Part shown: positions 26,229-38,323 of the stretch, piece by piece | Layout of the letters: every line of letters begins with the position of its first letter | Numbering within the stretch: the first letter of the stretch is position 1 | Source: Pseudidiomarina woesei | GTDB lineage: Bacteria > Pseudomonadota > Gammaproteobacteria > Enterobacterales > Alteromonadaceae | Assembly: GCF_001418345.1 (NCBI RefSeq) | Contig: NZ_LIPW01000002.1 | Coordinates: 62,001-126,000 of the forward strand | Length of the DNA: 64,000 bases | Direction: 5' to 3' | The notes under the pieces: generated by a model | What the model was told of the DNA's origin: nothing | The model's input: only the letters and a program-made list of their open reading frames with translations | Database searches by the model: none | Translations under genes and position numbers: made by a program

Positions 26229-27428
26229 GTGAATAAGCCGCTCATTTTGGGTTTGGTTGGCGCCTTGAGTCTAACCACTGCTGCCGTTGCGCAGGAATAC
26301 ACAGCTTCTGAGAGAGCGCACCGCATTGCGCAAGATAATTTAATTATCGATACCCATATCGACGTTCCGTATCGCTTAAACAAAGACTGGGAAGACGTTA
26401 CTCGCGCCACCAAACGTGGTGACTTTGACTATCCGCGTGCCAAGCAAGGCGGGTTGAACGTACCCTTCATGTCAGTTTACATTCCTGCTCAGCTAGAACA
26501 AACGCCGGGAGCAAGTTATCAATTAGCTCATCAGCTCATTGATAGTATGGAAGCTTTAGCCTGGCGTGCACCGCAAAAATTTGCCATGGCATACAGCGTT
26601 GACCAAGTGATGCAGCAGCAAGAACGTGGCGTTATTTCTATCGCGCTGGGTATGGAAAACGGCTCGCCAATTGAAGGCGACATTAACAATCTATATGAAT
26701 TCTATAATCGTGGTATTCGTTATATTACGCTAGCACACAGCCAGTCGAACCATATTTCAGATTCATCTTACGACGTGCGCCGTCAGTGGAATGGTTTAAG
26801 CCCATTCGGCAAAGAATTAGTCAAAGAAATGAATAATGTAGGCGTCATGATCGATATCTCACATGTATCTGACGAAGCATTCTGGCAAGCGGTCGAGATT
26901 TCAAAGGTACCGGTTATTGCCTCGCACTCTTCGCTACGTCGCTACACCCCAGGCTTTGAGCGCAACATGAGCGATGAAATGATTAAAGGCTTAGCTAAAA
27001 ATGGCGGTGTGATTATGATTAACTTCGGCAGCTCGTTTGTGACTCAGCAGGCAAACCGTTACGGTGATATTGTTCGCAAGCAAATTGCGGCAATTAACGA
27101 GCAATACGGTGAAGGCTCAGAAGAAGCTGAAAAACGCATAGCTGAAGTGCGAGCTAAAAATCCGTTCCCATTCGCAACCCTCGAAGAAGTGCTGAACCAT
27201 ATTGATCATGTGAAGAATTTAGTCGGTATCGAATACATTGGTATTGGTTCTGATTATGATGGTGTGGGTGACTCACTGCCAGTTGGCTTAAAAGATGTCT
27301 CAACCTATCCGAACTTGGTTCAAGGTCTTCTTGACCGCGGCTACAGCGAAGAAGAAATTGAGAAGATTCTGTATAAGAACTTTGTTCGTGTATGGCGCGA
27401 AGTAGAAACCTACGCCGCGAAACATTAA
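26229..27428 (+). CDS. Membrane dipeptidase, peptidase family M19
   Basis: Zinc-dependent dipeptidase of the renal-dipeptidase family, 399 residues. A signal peptide covers about 1-21 (cleavage after AVA), so the enzyme is periplasmic. The binuclear zinc site is visible: HID at 43-45 (DTHIDVPYRL), the glutamate in GMENGSPIEGD, the histidine in TLAHSQSN and DISHVSDEAF, and ASHSS later. It hydrolyses dipeptides, some with D-residues. The start is GTG at 26229 with GAGGAAG upstream. Its stop codon directly abuts a dispersed repeat element. Confidence 0.92.
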   Translation: MNKPLILGLVGALSLTTAAVAQEYTASERAHRIAQDNLIIDTHIDVPYRLNKDWEDVTRATKRGDFDYPRAKQGGLNVPFMSVYIPAQLEQTPGASYQLAHQLIDSMEALAWRAPQKFAMAYSVDQVMQQQERGVISIALGMENGSPIEGDINNLYEFYNRGIRYITLAHSQSNHISDSSYDVRRQWNGLSPFGKELVKEMNNVGVMIDISHVSDEAFWQAVEISKVPVIASHSSLRRYTPGFERNMSDEMIKGLAKNGGVIMINFGSSFVTQQANRYGDIVRKQIAAINEQYGEGSEEAEKRIAEVRAKNPFPFATLEEVLNHIDHVKNLVGIEYIGIGSDYDGVGDSLPVGLKDVSTYPNLVQGLLDRGYSEEEIEKILYKNFVRVWREVETYAAKH

Positions 27429-27571
27429 AATCAAGAGCGCTATTAGCTATTAGATATTGGATATTAGATTGCAATATCAAACCGCGGTTAATAGCGCACT
27501 TTTCTAACTTTCAATTATCTATTCCAACCCCGCTAATATCTAATATCCAACAGCTAATATCTTCCTTGCTT
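27427..27571. repeat. Dispersed AT-rich palindromic element, copy A
   Basis: About 145 bases between the dipeptidase stop codon and the S10 promoter. The left arm has ATTAGCTATTAGATATTGG and the right arm GCTAATATCTAATATCC...AGCTAAT, so the arms are imperfect inverted repeats. The left arm with its flank AAAATCAAGAGCG matches the reverse complement of the right end of copy B at 48 kb, so the two copies lie in opposite orientation. No coding capacity. The last bases contribute the -35 of the S10 promoter. Confidence 0.75.
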
Positions 27572-27593
27572 TTCACCATCAAAAGTGTATAAT
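27566..27593 (+). promoter_or_regulatory. S10 operon promoter
   Basis: TTGCTT (27566-27571), a 16-base spacer and a perfect TATAAT (27588-27593). It lies about 180 bases before rpsJ, which fits the long leader of S10 operons. Confidence 0.7.
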
Positions 27594-27599
27594 TCGCGG

Positions 27600-28085
<486 letters not shown>

Positions 28086-28123
28086 GCGGGCAGTAATAGG
28101 ATTACACACGAGAGGTTTTAACA

Positions 28124-28768
28124 ATGGCTATTGGTCTAGTCGGTCGTAAAGTAGGAATGACTCGCGTCTTCCAAGAAGACGGCGCTTCTGTACCTGTTAC
28201 TGTGATCGAAGTGACAGCAAACCGTGTGACTCAGGTAAAAACTGAGGAAACTGACGGTTACCGCGCGCTTCAAGTGACTGCAGGTACTAAAAAAGCAAAC
28301 CGCGTTACTAAACCACTTGCTGGTCACTTCGCGAAAGCGGGTGTTGAAGCAGGTCGCGGTCTCTGGGAATTCCGCCTAGAGAACGGTGAAGGTGAAGACT
28401 ACGCAGTGGGTTCAGAAATCACTGTAGAAATTTTCGCAGACACCAAAAAAGTAGACGTTACCGGTACCTCAAAAGGTAAAGGTTTCCAAGGTGCTGTTAA
28501 GCGCTGGAATTTCCGTACTCAGGACGCTACCCATGGTAACTCGTTGTCGCATCGTGCGCCGGGTTCTATCGGTCAGAACCAGTCTCCTGGTCGGGTATTC
28601 AAAGGCAAAAAGATGGCAGGTCAGATGGGTAACAAGCAAATTACCGTGCAAACGCTTGACGTAGTACGTGTAGACGCAGAGCGTGGCTTGTTGTTGATCC
28701 GTGGCGCTGTCCCTGGTGCTATTGGCGGCGATGTAATCGTTAAGCCAGCAGTCAAGGCTAAGGCGTAA
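28124..28768 (+). CDS. rplC: 50S ribosomal protein L3
   Basis: A protein of 214 residues beginning [20 protein letters not shown]. It contains the central extension near [20 protein letters not shown] that reaches the peptidyl-transferase region and carries the glutamine methylated by PrmB in E. coli. An early assembly protein of 23S rRNA. Confidence 0.98.
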   Translation: MAIGLVGRKVGMTRVFQEDGASVPVTVIEVTANRVTQVKTEETDGYRALQVTAGTKKANRVTKPLAGHFAKAGVEAGRGLWEFRLENGEGEDYAVGSEITVEIFADTKKVDVTGTSKGKGFQGAVKRWNFRTQDATHGNSLSHRAPGSIGQNQSPGRVFKGKKMAGQMGNKQITVQTLDVVRVDAERGLLLIRGAVPGAIGGDVIVKPAVKAKA

Positions 28769-28786
28769 CGTCTGAGGAGAATGGTG

Positions 28787-29392
28787 ATGGAATTAACATT
28801 AAAAGACGCAAAAGGCGCTCTTGAAGTTTCCGAAGCTACCTTTGGACGTGAGTTCAACGAAGCTCTGATTCATCAGGTAGTCGTTGCTTATGCTGCAGGC
28901 GCTCGTCAGGGCACTAAAGCACAAAAGACGCGTTCTGAAGTATCTGGCGGTGGCAAAAAGCCATGGCGTCAGAAGGGTACTGGCCGCGCTCGCGCAGGTA
29001 CTATCCGTAGCCCAATTTGGCGCTCTGGTGGTACTACGTTTGCAGCGAAACCACGCAGCCACGACCAAAAAGTAAACAAGAAAATGTACCGCGGTGCAAT
29101 GAAAAGCATTTTGTCTGAACTTGTTCGTCAAGATCGCTTAATCGTGGTAGAGAAGTTTGGTGTTGAAGCACCAAAAACTAAAGCTTTAGCTGCACAACTT
29201 AAGTCTATGGATTTGAACGACGTTCTTATCGTGACTAAAGAAGTGGACGAGAACTTGTTCTTAGCGGCGCGCAACTTGCACAAAGTTGACGTACGTGACG
29301 TTCAAGGCCTTGACCCAGTTAGCTTGATTGCTTTTGAAAAAGTTTTGATGACTGCTGACGCAGTGAAGCAAATCGAGGAGGTATTATCATGA
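28787..29392 (+). CDS. rplD: 50S ribosomal protein L4
   Basis: A protein of 201 residues. I chose the ATG at 28787 ([12 protein letters not shown]), which matches E. coli L4 exactly in length at the N terminus; the ATG at 28781 would add two residues. GAGGAG is well spaced to 28787. L4 lines the exit tunnel with its loop ([16 protein letters not shown]) and is the likely autoregulator of the operon through the leader. Its stop overlaps the rplW start (ATGA). Confidence 0.97.
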   Translation: MELTLKDAKGALEVSEATFGREFNEALIHQVVVAYAAGARQGTKAQKTRSEVSGGGKKPWRQKGTGRARAGTIRSPIWRSGGTTFAAKPRSHDQKVNKKMYRGAMKSILSELVRQDRLIVVEKFGVEAPKTKALAAQLKSMDLNDVLIVTKEVDENLFLAARNLHKVDVRDVQGLDPVSLIAFEKVLMTADAVKQIEEVLS

Positions 29393-29691
29393 TGCGCGAA
29401 GAACGTTTGCTGACTGTAATTCTGGCTCCTCACGTTTCTGAAAAGTCTACTACGACTGCAGAAACTGCTAACACTGTCGTGTTCAAAGTAGCGAAAGACG
29501 CAACTAAACCACAAATCAAAGCAGCAGTAGAAAAGCTGTTTGAAGTTGAGGTTGAAGGCGTTCGCACTGTGAACGTAAAAGGCAAAACCAAACGTACCGG
29601 CGCTCGCTTCGGTAAGCGTAGTGACTGGAAAAAAGCGTATGTCACACTGAAAGAAGGTGCGGACATCGACTTCGTCGGCGGCGCTGAGTAA
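29389..29691 (+). CDS. rplW: 50S ribosomal protein L23
   Basis: A protein of 100 residues, [20 protein letters not shown], matching E. coli MIREERLL. It sits at the tunnel exit and forms the docking site for SRP and trigger factor. Start overlaps the rplD stop by four bases. Confidence 0.97.
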   Translation: MMREERLLTVILAPHVSEKSTTTAETANTVVFKVAKDATKPQIKAAVEKLFEVEVEGVRTVNVKGKTKRTGARFGKRSDWKKAYVTLKEGADIDFVGGAE

Positions 29692-29705
29692 CAGGAGGAA
29701 TTCAC

Positions 29706-30530
29706 ATGGCATTAGTTAAGTGTAAGCCTACGTCTCCAGGTCGTCGCCACGTTGTTAAAGTGGTTAACGAAGACCTGTACAAAGGTAAGCCTTACGCCCC
29801 ATTGTTGGATAAAAACAACAAAAAAGGTGGTCGTAACAATAATGGTCGTATTACTGTTCGTCACATCGGCGGTGGTCACAAGCATCACTATCGCATGGTC
29901 GACTTTAAACGCGACAAAGACGGTATCCCAGCGAAAGTTGAGCGTTTGGAATATGATCCAAACCGTTCAGCGAACATCGCTTTGGTTCTGTATGCAGACG
30001 GCGAGCGTCGCTACATTCTTGCCCCTAAAGGCATGAAAGCTGGCGATCAAGTTCAGTCTGGTTCAGATGCACCGATTAAGAGCGGTAACGCATTACCTCT
30101 GCGTAATATTCCAGTAGGTTCTGTTATTCACGCTATCGAAATGAAGCCTGGCAAAGGTGCTCAGTTGGCTCGTTCAGCTGGTGCGTCTGTGCAGCTTCTA
30201 GCTCGTGACGGCGCGTACGTAACTGTACGTCTTCGTTCTGGCGAGATGCGTCGCATCCAGTCGGATTGCCGTGCAACCATCGGTGAAGTTGGTAACGCAG
30301 AACACATGCTGCGTCAATTGGGTAAAGCTGGTGCAACGCGCTGGCGTGGTGTTCGTCCTACCGTTCGTGGTGTGGCGATGAACCCAGTTGATCACCCACA
30401 CGGTGGTGGTGAAGGTCGTACTTCTGGTGGCCGTCATCCGGTTACTCCATGGGGTACTCCGACTAAGGGTTATAAGACCCGTAAGAACAAGCGTACTGAT
30501 AAATTCATCGTACGTCGTCGCAACAAATAA
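29706..30530 (+). CDS. rplB: 50S ribosomal protein L2
   Basis: A protein of 274 residues. The OB-fold and SH3-like RNA-binding domains are intact, and the C-terminal [20 protein letters not shown] holds the histidine important for peptidyl-transferase function. A full-length ortholog of E. coli L2. GGAGG precedes the start. Confidence 0.98.
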   Translation: MALVKCKPTSPGRRHVVKVVNEDLYKGKPYAPLLDKNNKKGGRNNNGRITVRHIGGGHKHHYRMVDFKRDKDGIPAKVERLEYDPNRSANIALVLYADGERRYILAPKGMKAGDQVQSGSDAPIKSGNALPLRNIPVGSVIHAIEMKPGKGAQLARSAGASVQLLARDGAYVTVRLRSGEMRRIQSDCRATIGEVGNAEHMLRQLGKAGATRWRGVRPTVRGVAMNPVDHPHGGGEGRTSGGRHPVTPWGTPTKGYKTRKNKRTDKFIVRRRNK

Positions 30531-30546
30531 GAGTTGAGGATTAGAC

Positions 30547-30825
30547 ATGCCACGTTCTCTTAAAAAAGGTCCATTTATCGACCTTCACCTACTGAACAAG
30601 GTGGAGAAAGCGTTGGAAGCCGGGGACAAGAAGCCAATTAAAACTTGGTCCCGTCGTTCAATGATTATCCCTGATATGATCGGCCTAACTATCGCTGTTC
30701 ATAACGGTCGCCAGCACGTGCCAGTATTCGTTTCTGACGAAATGATTGGTCACAAGCTTGGTGAATTCGCACCAACCCGCACTTATCGTGGCCACGCCGC
30801 TGATAAGAAAGCGAAGAAACGCTAA
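30547..30825 (+). CDS. rpsS: 30S ribosomal protein S19
   Basis: A protein of 92 residues, [20 protein letters not shown], ending in basic KKAKKR. It binds the 16S rRNA head near the A-site tRNA together with S13. In the standard position between L2 and L22. Confidence 0.98.
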   Translation: MPRSLKKGPFIDLHLLNKVEKALEAGDKKPIKTWSRRSMIIPDMIGLTIAVHNGRQHVPVFVSDEMIGHKLGEFAPTRTYRGHAADKKAKKR

Positions 30826-30837
30826 GGGAGACATGAG

Positions 30838-31170
30838 ATGGAAGCTATTGCTATTCACAAGTTTGCCAAGCTTTCTGCGCAAAAAGGGCGTTTGGTAGCG
30901 GATCAGATTCGCGGTTTACCAGTTGCGAAAGCACTGGATATTCTGAACTACAGCCCTAAAGACGCAGCTGTGCTGCTGAAAAAGGTGTTGGAGTCAGCTA
31001 TCGCGAATGCTGAACACAACGAAGGTGCCGACATCGACGAGCTAAAAGTTGCAAAAGTAATGGTTGACGAAGGTCCTACCATGAAACGCATCAAGCCTCG
31101 TGCGAAAGGTCGTGCTGATCGTATCTTTAAGCGTACCAGCCACATTACTGTGGTTGTATCAGATAGCTAG
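30838..31170 (+). CDS. rplV: 50S ribosomal protein L22
   Basis: A protein of 110 residues, [20 protein letters not shown], with the hairpin [18 protein letters not shown] that reaches into the exit tunnel (the site of macrolide-resistance changes in other species). No deletion in that loop is apparent. Confidence 0.98.
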   Translation: MEAIAIHKFAKLSAQKGRLVADQIRGLPVAKALDILNYSPKDAAVLLKKVLESAIANAEHNEGADIDELKVAKVMVDEGPTMKRIKPRAKGRADRIFKRTSHITVVVSDS

Positions 31171-31180
31171 GAGATAAATT

Positions 31181-31870
31181 ATGGGTCAGAAAGTTCATCC
31201 TAATGGTATTCGCCTAGGTATCACCAGACCATGGAATTCAACCTGGTTCGCGAATACAAAAGATTTTGCTGATAACCTGCACAGCGACCATTTGGTACGT
31301 AAGATGCTGAACAAGCAACTGGCAAGTGCGTCAGTTTCTCGCATCGTCATCGAGCGTCCAGCGAAGAGCATCCGCGTTACTATCCACACTGCACGTCCAG
31401 GTGTTGTGATTGGTAAGAAAGGCGAAGACGTTGAGAAATTGCGTCAAGCAGTTTCTAAACTGACTGGTGTTCCTGCGCAAATCAACATCTCAGAAGTGCG
31501 TAAGCCTGAGCTTGACGCGCAACTAGTTGCTGAAAACATCGCTGGCCAGTTAGAGCGCCGTGTTATGTTCCGTCGTGCTATGAAGCGTGCGGTACAGAAC
31601 GCAATGCGTCTTGGCGCCAAAGGTATCAAAGTAGAAGTAAGCGGCCGTTTAGGCGGCGCGGAAATCGCACGTACCGAATGGTACCGCGAAGGTCGTGTTC
31701 CATTGCACACATTGCGTGCGGACATCGATTATTCAACCGCTGAAGCTAGCACTACTTACGGTATCATTGGTATCAAAGTATGGATCTTCAAAGGCGAAGT
31801 TCTAGGCGGTATGCCAGTTGCTGAAGAAAAACCAGCAGCTCCAGCAAAACGCCCTAAAGGCCGTAAGTAA
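31181..31870 (+). CDS. rpsC: 30S ribosomal protein S3
   Basis: A protein of 229 residues: N-terminal KH domain ([20 protein letters not shown]) and C-terminal S3 domain ([20 protein letters not shown]). It lines the mRNA entry channel. The lysine/proline-rich tail is normal for the family. Confidence 0.98.
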   Translation: MGQKVHPNGIRLGITRPWNSTWFANTKDFADNLHSDHLVRKMLNKQLASASVSRIVIERPAKSIRVTIHTARPGVVIGKKGEDVEKLRQAVSKLTGVPAQINISEVRKPELDAQLVAENIAGQLERRVMFRRAMKRAVQNAMRLGAKGIKVEVSGRLGGAEIARTEWYREGRVPLHTLRADIDYSTAEASTTYGIIGIKVWIFKGEVLGGMPVAEEKPAAPAKRPKGRK

Positions 31871-31881
31871 GGAGATACGAA

Positions 31882-32295
31882 ATGTTACAACCAAAGCGTA
31901 CGAAATTCCGTAAGGTACACAAGGGCCGTAACCGCGGCTTGGCGCAATCAGGTAACAAAGTTAGCTTCGGTACTTTCGGTTTGAAATCGGTTGAGCGCGG
32001 TCGTATGACTGCTCGCCAAATCGAAGCAGCTCGTCGTGCCATGACGCGTCACGTGAAACGTCAAGGTAAGATCTGGATCCGCGTATTCCCTGATAAGCCA
32101 ATTACTCAGAAGCCTCTAGAAGTGCGTATGGGTAAAGGTAAAGGTAGCGTGGAATACTGGGTAGCACAGATTCAGCCAGGTCGTGTCCTGTATGAAATGG
32201 ACGGTGTTTCGGAAGAACTAGCGCGTGAAGCGTTTGAACTTGCGGCACGTAAGCTACCATTCAAAACCACCTTTGTGACTCGGACGGTGATGTAA
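31882..32295 (+). CDS. rplP: 50S ribosomal protein L16
   Basis: A protein of 137 residues, [20 protein letters not shown], containing the [12 protein letters not shown] loop near the A-site tRNA elbow. Its stop codon overlaps the start of rpmC by one base (TAATG). Confidence 0.98.
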   Translation: MLQPKRTKFRKVHKGRNRGLAQSGNKVSFGTFGLKSVERGRMTARQIEAARRAMTRHVKRQGKIWIRVFPDKPITQKPLEVRMGKGKGSVEYWVAQIQPGRVLYEMDGVSEELAREAFELAARKLPFKTTFVTRTVM

Positions 32296-32486
32296 TGAAA
32301 GCGAACGAACTGAAAGAAAAAACCGTTGAGCAGCTGAACGAAGAGTTGTTAGGTTTGCGTCGTGAGCAGTTTAACCTGCGCATGCAAGCAGCCACTGGTC
32401 AGCTGAATCAAACTCACATGTTGAAGCAAGTGCGTCGTGATATCGCACGTGTTAAAACTATCTTGAATCAGAAGGCAGGTGCGTAA
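32295..32486 (+). CDS. rpmC: 50S ribosomal protein L29
   Basis: A helical protein of 63 residues, with [20 protein letters not shown] typical of L29, located by the tunnel exit next to L23. Both ends overlap their neighbours by one base, giving tight translational coupling with L16 and S17. Confidence 0.97.
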   Translation: MKANELKEKTVEQLNEELLGLRREQFNLRMQAATGQLNQTHMLKQVRRDIARVKTILNQKAGA

Positions 32487-32749
32487 TGGCTGAAGAAAAA
32501 CGCGTCCGTACTGTGCAAGGTCGTGTTACCAGCGACAAGATGGACAAGTCTATCACTGTTGCAGTAACCCGCCGTGTAAAACACCCGGTATATGGTAAGT
32601 ACATTACCCGTACCACTAAATTACACGCACACGACGAAAACAACGAGTGCAAAACTGGCGATACCGTGATTATTCGCGAAACCCGTCCAGTTTCTAAGAC
32701 CAAGTCTTGGGCATTAGTTGAGATTGTGGAGCGCGCAGTAGTTATTTAA
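32486..32749 (+). CDS. rpsQ: 30S ribosomal protein S17
   Basis: An OB-fold protein of 87 residues, [20 protein letters not shown], binding the 5' domain of 16S rRNA. It is the last gene of the S10 operon; a strong terminator follows, and the spc operon (rplN onward) does not follow here. Confidence 0.97.
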   Translation: MAEEKRVRTVQGRVTSDKMDKSITVAVTRRVKHPVYGKYITRTTKLHAHDENNECKTGDTVIIRETRPVSKTKSWALVEIVERAVVI

Positions 32750-32794
32750 GGTTTCTAATCGCTTTGCGATTGTGATACCACATAGCGTGATGAT

Positions 32795-32826
32795 AAAACG
32801 GCTTCCGAAGGGAGGCCGTTTTTTTT
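32795..32826 (+). terminator. Intrinsic terminator of the S10 operon
   Basis: An 11-bp stem AAACGGCTTCC / GGAGGCCGTTT (one wobble pair), GAAG loop and a run of eight Ts, 46 bases after the rpsQ stop. Confidence 0.95.
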
Positions 32827-32899
32827 GCAGTTGATAAGGAAAAGCTTCTGGCTTTAACTATACTAAGTGAAACTTTTGTAAGTTAGCCAAGGAGATACA

Positions 32900-34870
32900 A
32901 TGACTGCGAATAGAACACCAGCCAAACTTAATCCACCAGTTTTTTATAGTGCAGCCGGTTTAATCGTAATTATTCTTACTTTCGCTGCGTTAGCTCCCTC
33001 TACAGCTGACACTTGGTTTCAAACTATTCAGTCAGCCATTATTACCAATGCTAGTTGGTTCTATGTATTAGCTGTTGCGATCATTTTAATTAGTGTTTTA
33101 TACCTTGGCTTCTCGCGGATGGGCAGCATCAAATTGGGTCCTGATCACTCGGAGCCCGACTATTCTCGATTAAGCTGGTTTTCCATGCTTTTTTCCGCTG
33201 GCATGGGTATTGGTTTAATGTTTTTTGGTGTGGCAGAACCGGTTATGCATTTTTTAGCCCCGCCAGTTGCTGAAGCGGGTTCTGTAGAAGCAGCTCGGGA
33301 AGCCATGAAGATTACCTTTTTCCACTGGGGGCTTCATGCTTGGGCAATTTACGCCATTGTCGCGCTTATTTTAGCGTTTTTTGCTTATCGTCACGGCTTG
33401 CCCTTAACGTTGCGGTCGGCCCTGTACCCAATGATTGGCGACCGAATATATGGGCCTATCGGCCATGTCGTGGATGTGTTTGCCGTGATCGGTACGGTAT
33501 TCGGTGTTGCTACGTCACTAGGGTATGGGGTGACGCAAATCAACGCAGGTATTAACTATCTGTTTGATATTCCGGTGTCAGATACAGTGCAAGTTGTTCT
33601 TATTGTTGGGGTAACGTTACTTGCGGTTATTTCGGTAACAACTGGCTTAGATAAAGGCATACGTCGTTTGTCTGAACTAAATATGATACTGGCTGTGTTG
33701 CTGTTGGTCTTTGTATTGCTATTGGGACCCACAGTATTTCTGTTGCAAGCCTTTGTACAAAATACCGGTGCTTATGTTTCCGAGATTGTGGGTAACACAT
33801 TCAACTTGTTTGCCTATGAAAAAACGGACTGGATTGGCGGTTGGACCGTATTTTATTGGGGCTGGTGGTTAAGTTGGGCGCCGTTTGTTGGTTTGTTTAT
33901 TGCGCGTGTATCACGGGGCCGGACCATTCGCGAATTTGTATTAGGCGTTTTGCTGGTACCAGCCGGTTTCACGTTAATGTGGATGACGTTTTTCGGCAAC
34001 TCCGCTATCGAGTTAATTCTTAACCAAGGCGTAACTTCGTTGGGTGAAATGGTACAGAATGACGTACCTATTGCTTTGTTTGCATTCTTGGAGCAATTCC
34101 CTTGGAGTAGCTTCTTAAGCGTGGTCGCTACTTTAATGGTGGTCGTGTTTTTTGTAACCTCATCAGACTCTGGTTCTATGGTGGTCGACATGCTTTGCTC
34201 GAATGGCCGCGACGATACTCCGATTTGGCAGCGTATTTTCTGGGCGAGCGGAGAGGGCTTGGTGGCAATTATTCTATTGCTAGCGGGTGGACTTGGCGCT
34301 CTGCAAACCATGACCATTGCAAGTGCTCTGCCGTTTACCATTATTCTGATGATTGCAACTTATGGTTTGATCCGAGCGCTGCGCGTTGACGTTCATAAGA
34401 AAGACACTTTACAGAATAACTATTTAACGGCGTCATCTTCTAGTAATAAGAACTGGCGTGAACGCCTACATAATATTATTGATTTTCCGAGTAAGTCGGT
34501 GGGTCAACGTTTCTTGTTGCAAGTAGTACAGCCAGCGTTTGATGATGTTGCCGAAGAAATGCGACGCAGCGGGTTAACGGTTAATTTGGAAGTCGACGAT
34601 AAAGACAAAAAGACCTTCCGTGTTATTCATGGTGACGAAATAGACTTTATATACCAAGTGCACTTGGGGTCACACATTCAGCCTGCGTTTATTCATGCAG
34701 ATGCTGAGACGACAGACGCGCCAGAGGAGCAAAAATACTACCGCGCCGAAGTGCACCTGCGTGAAGGCGGACAAGACTACGATATTCTCGGTTGGTCACG
34801 TGACGCGGTTATTGGCGACATTATCGACCATTACCACAAGCATATGCATTTTCTGCACGTATTGCGTTAA
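32900..34870 (+). CDS. betT: BCCT-family choline/betaine transporter, BetT-like
   Basis: A secondary transporter of 656 residues for quaternary ammonium osmoprotectants. About twelve membrane helices span residues 15-515. Family signatures are seen: GMGIGLMFFGVAEPVMHF, the tryptophan-rich WTVFYWGWWLSWAPFVGLFIARVSRGRT segment and FFVTSSDSG. A hydrophilic C-terminal domain of about 130 residues, ending YHKHMHFLHVL, matches the long tail of E. coli BetT (677 residues), which is proton-coupled and choline-specific; tails of this kind are involved in osmotic sensing. Substrate (choline or betaine) is inferred. A porin gene follows after 12 bases, so the two are probably one operon. Confidence 0.85.
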   Translation: MTANRTPAKLNPPVFYSAAGLIVIILTFAALAPSTADTWFQTIQSAIITNASWFYVLAVAIILISVLYLGFSRMGSIKLGPDHSEPDYSRLSWFSMLFSAGMGIGLMFFGVAEPVMHFLAPPVAEAGSVEAAREAMKITFFHWGLHAWAIYAIVALILAFFAYRHGLPLTLRSALYPMIGDRIYGPIGHVVDVFAVIGTVFGVATSLGYGVTQINAGINYLFDIPVSDTVQVVLIVGVTLLAVISVTTGLDKGIRRLSELNMILAVLLLVFVLLLGPTVFLLQAFVQNTGAYVSEIVGNTFNLFAYEKTDWIGGWTVFYWGWWLSWAPFVGLFIARVSRGRTIREFVLGVLLVPAGFTLMWMTFFGNSAIELILNQGVTSLGEMVQNDVPIALFAFLEQFPWSSFLSVVATLMVVVFFVTSSDSGSMVVDMLCSNGRDDTPIWQRIFWASGEGLVAIILLLAGGLGALQTMTIASALPFTIILMIATYGLIRALRVDVHKKDTLQNNYLTASSSSNKNWRERLHNIIDFPSKSVGQRFLLQVVQPAFDDVAEEMRRSGLTVNLEVDDKDKKTFRVIHGDEIDFIYQVHLGSHIQPAFIHADAETTDAPEEQKYYRAEVHLREGGQDYDILGWSRDAVIGDIIDHYHKHMHFLHVLR

Positions 34871-34882
34871 GGAGAACTGAAT

Positions 34883-36247
34883 ATGGTGAAGTTAACTCTG
34901 GTAGCAGCCGCGGTGGCAGCAAGCTTAACAGTGTTGCCTGCCTACGGCCAAGATGAGACAACTACTGAGCAAGAGCTGAAGATGTTGTTGGAACAGGTGG
35001 AAGCACTGAAGCAACGTATTGTTGATCTTGAAAAGAAAATTGCCGATAAGCCGGCCGCACAAACGCAAGTGTCCGCCCAAGCCTCTGAACCGAGCGAGGA
35101 TATTGCTCCTCGCCGACAGGTGAAAGGGCAAGCCTTAGCTGCTCGCGTTGAACGCTTAGAAGAAGATGTGCAGGAAGCCAAAAACGACCCCATTCGCATT
35201 GGCGGAGCAGTGCGTACACAGTACGTTTGGGAAGATTATAACGACCCACTAAAAGATCGCGGCGGTGATTTTGACTTTGATTTAGTTCGTATTGATTACA
35301 GTGGTCAAATTGGCGATGTGATTTTATCGGCGCAGTATCGCTGGTTCCAATATATGGATGTGGTTCAGCATGCTTGGGTAGGGTACAACTTCACTGAGAA
35401 CTGGCAAGGTCAGCTCGGGGTAACTAAGGTACCCTTTGGTAACACGCCTTATAACTCGAATAGTTACTTTTTTAGCTCAAATTTTTACGTTGGGCTTGAG
35501 GACGACCACGATCTTGGCGCAAAAATGCGGTACCGAGACGAAAATTGGGACTTTGATGTCGCGTTCTTTAAATCTGACGAGCTCGGTGGCGCCGACAGCT
35601 TAGCTAGCAGCAAAGCTGATCGATATGCTTACGATGCTGTGGGCGTGCGTTTAACCGGGGAAGGTTTATACGACACTCCGGTTGCATTAGCCGCAGAAAC
35701 CAACAGTTGGGCATTGCGTGGCGCGCGCAAATGGACAATCAATGATTACAGCTCAGCGGAGCTAGGCGCAAGTTTGCAGTGGGGCGACATGAATGACGGA
35801 GTTGATACCGTTGGAGACCGCACTGCATGGGCCGTACATGGTTTGTATAACTATGACCAATGGACCTTTATGGGGCAGGTGACTGAATATGACTACAATC
35901 TAGACCTTGCCAACCAAGGCCTAGTGGTAGGAGCTTATGCGTATTACGATACAATACCAACCAAAGCCCGTTTGTACTCGGCCAACATTGCCTACAGCAT
36001 GCCGGTTAAAATTGGGCCAATTACTAATTTAACCTTCTACAATGACTTCAGCTTGATGACCGATAAGCGTTTGTATGACGAAGAGACATTGATGAATGTT
36101 TTGGGTGTGGCTGTGTCGGCAGGTGGCTTGTACACCTATTTTGATTGGGTTACGGCGCGTAACCAACCATTTGTTGGCGGCTCTATGAGCGGCGAAGCGA
36201 AAGACACCAACACGCGGTTTAACATCAATATTGGCTATTATTTTTAA
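34883..36247 (+). CDS. Outer-membrane porin with N-terminal coiled coil
   Basis: A protein of 454 residues: a signal peptide (1-22, ending AYG), a coiled-coil region (about 28-55, EQELKMLLEQVEALKQRIVDLEKK), a second helical stretch (about 85-102), then a beta-barrel of alternating aromatic strands ending in phenylalanine (NINIGYYF), as needed for insertion by the BAM complex. It resembles phosphate-selective/carbohydrate porins of the OprP type. The gene starts 12 bases after betT with GGAG upstream, which suggests it supplies the outer-membrane passage for the BetT substrate. Specificity is not visible from sequence. Confidence 0.82.
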   Translation: MVKLTLVAAAVAASLTVLPAYGQDETTTEQELKMLLEQVEALKQRIVDLEKKIADKPAAQTQVSAQASEPSEDIAPRRQVKGQALAARVERLEEDVQEAKNDPIRIGGAVRTQYVWEDYNDPLKDRGGDFDFDLVRIDYSGQIGDVILSAQYRWFQYMDVVQHAWVGYNFTENWQGQLGVTKVPFGNTPYNSNSYFFSSNFYVGLEDDHDLGAKMRYRDENWDFDVAFFKSDELGGADSLASSKADRYAYDAVGVRLTGEGLYDTPVALAAETNSWALRGARKWTINDYSSAELGASLQWGDMNDGVDTVGDRTAWAVHGLYNYDQWTFMGQVTEYDYNLDLANQGLVVGAYAYYDTIPTKARLYSANIAYSMPVKIGPITNLTFYNDFSLMTDKRLYDEETLMNVLGVAVSAGGLYTYFDWVTARNQPFVGGSMSGEAKDTNTRFNINIGYYF

Positions 36248-36259
36248 GCAAAAATGAGT

Positions 36260-38322
<2,063 letters not shown>

Positions 38323-38323
38323 T

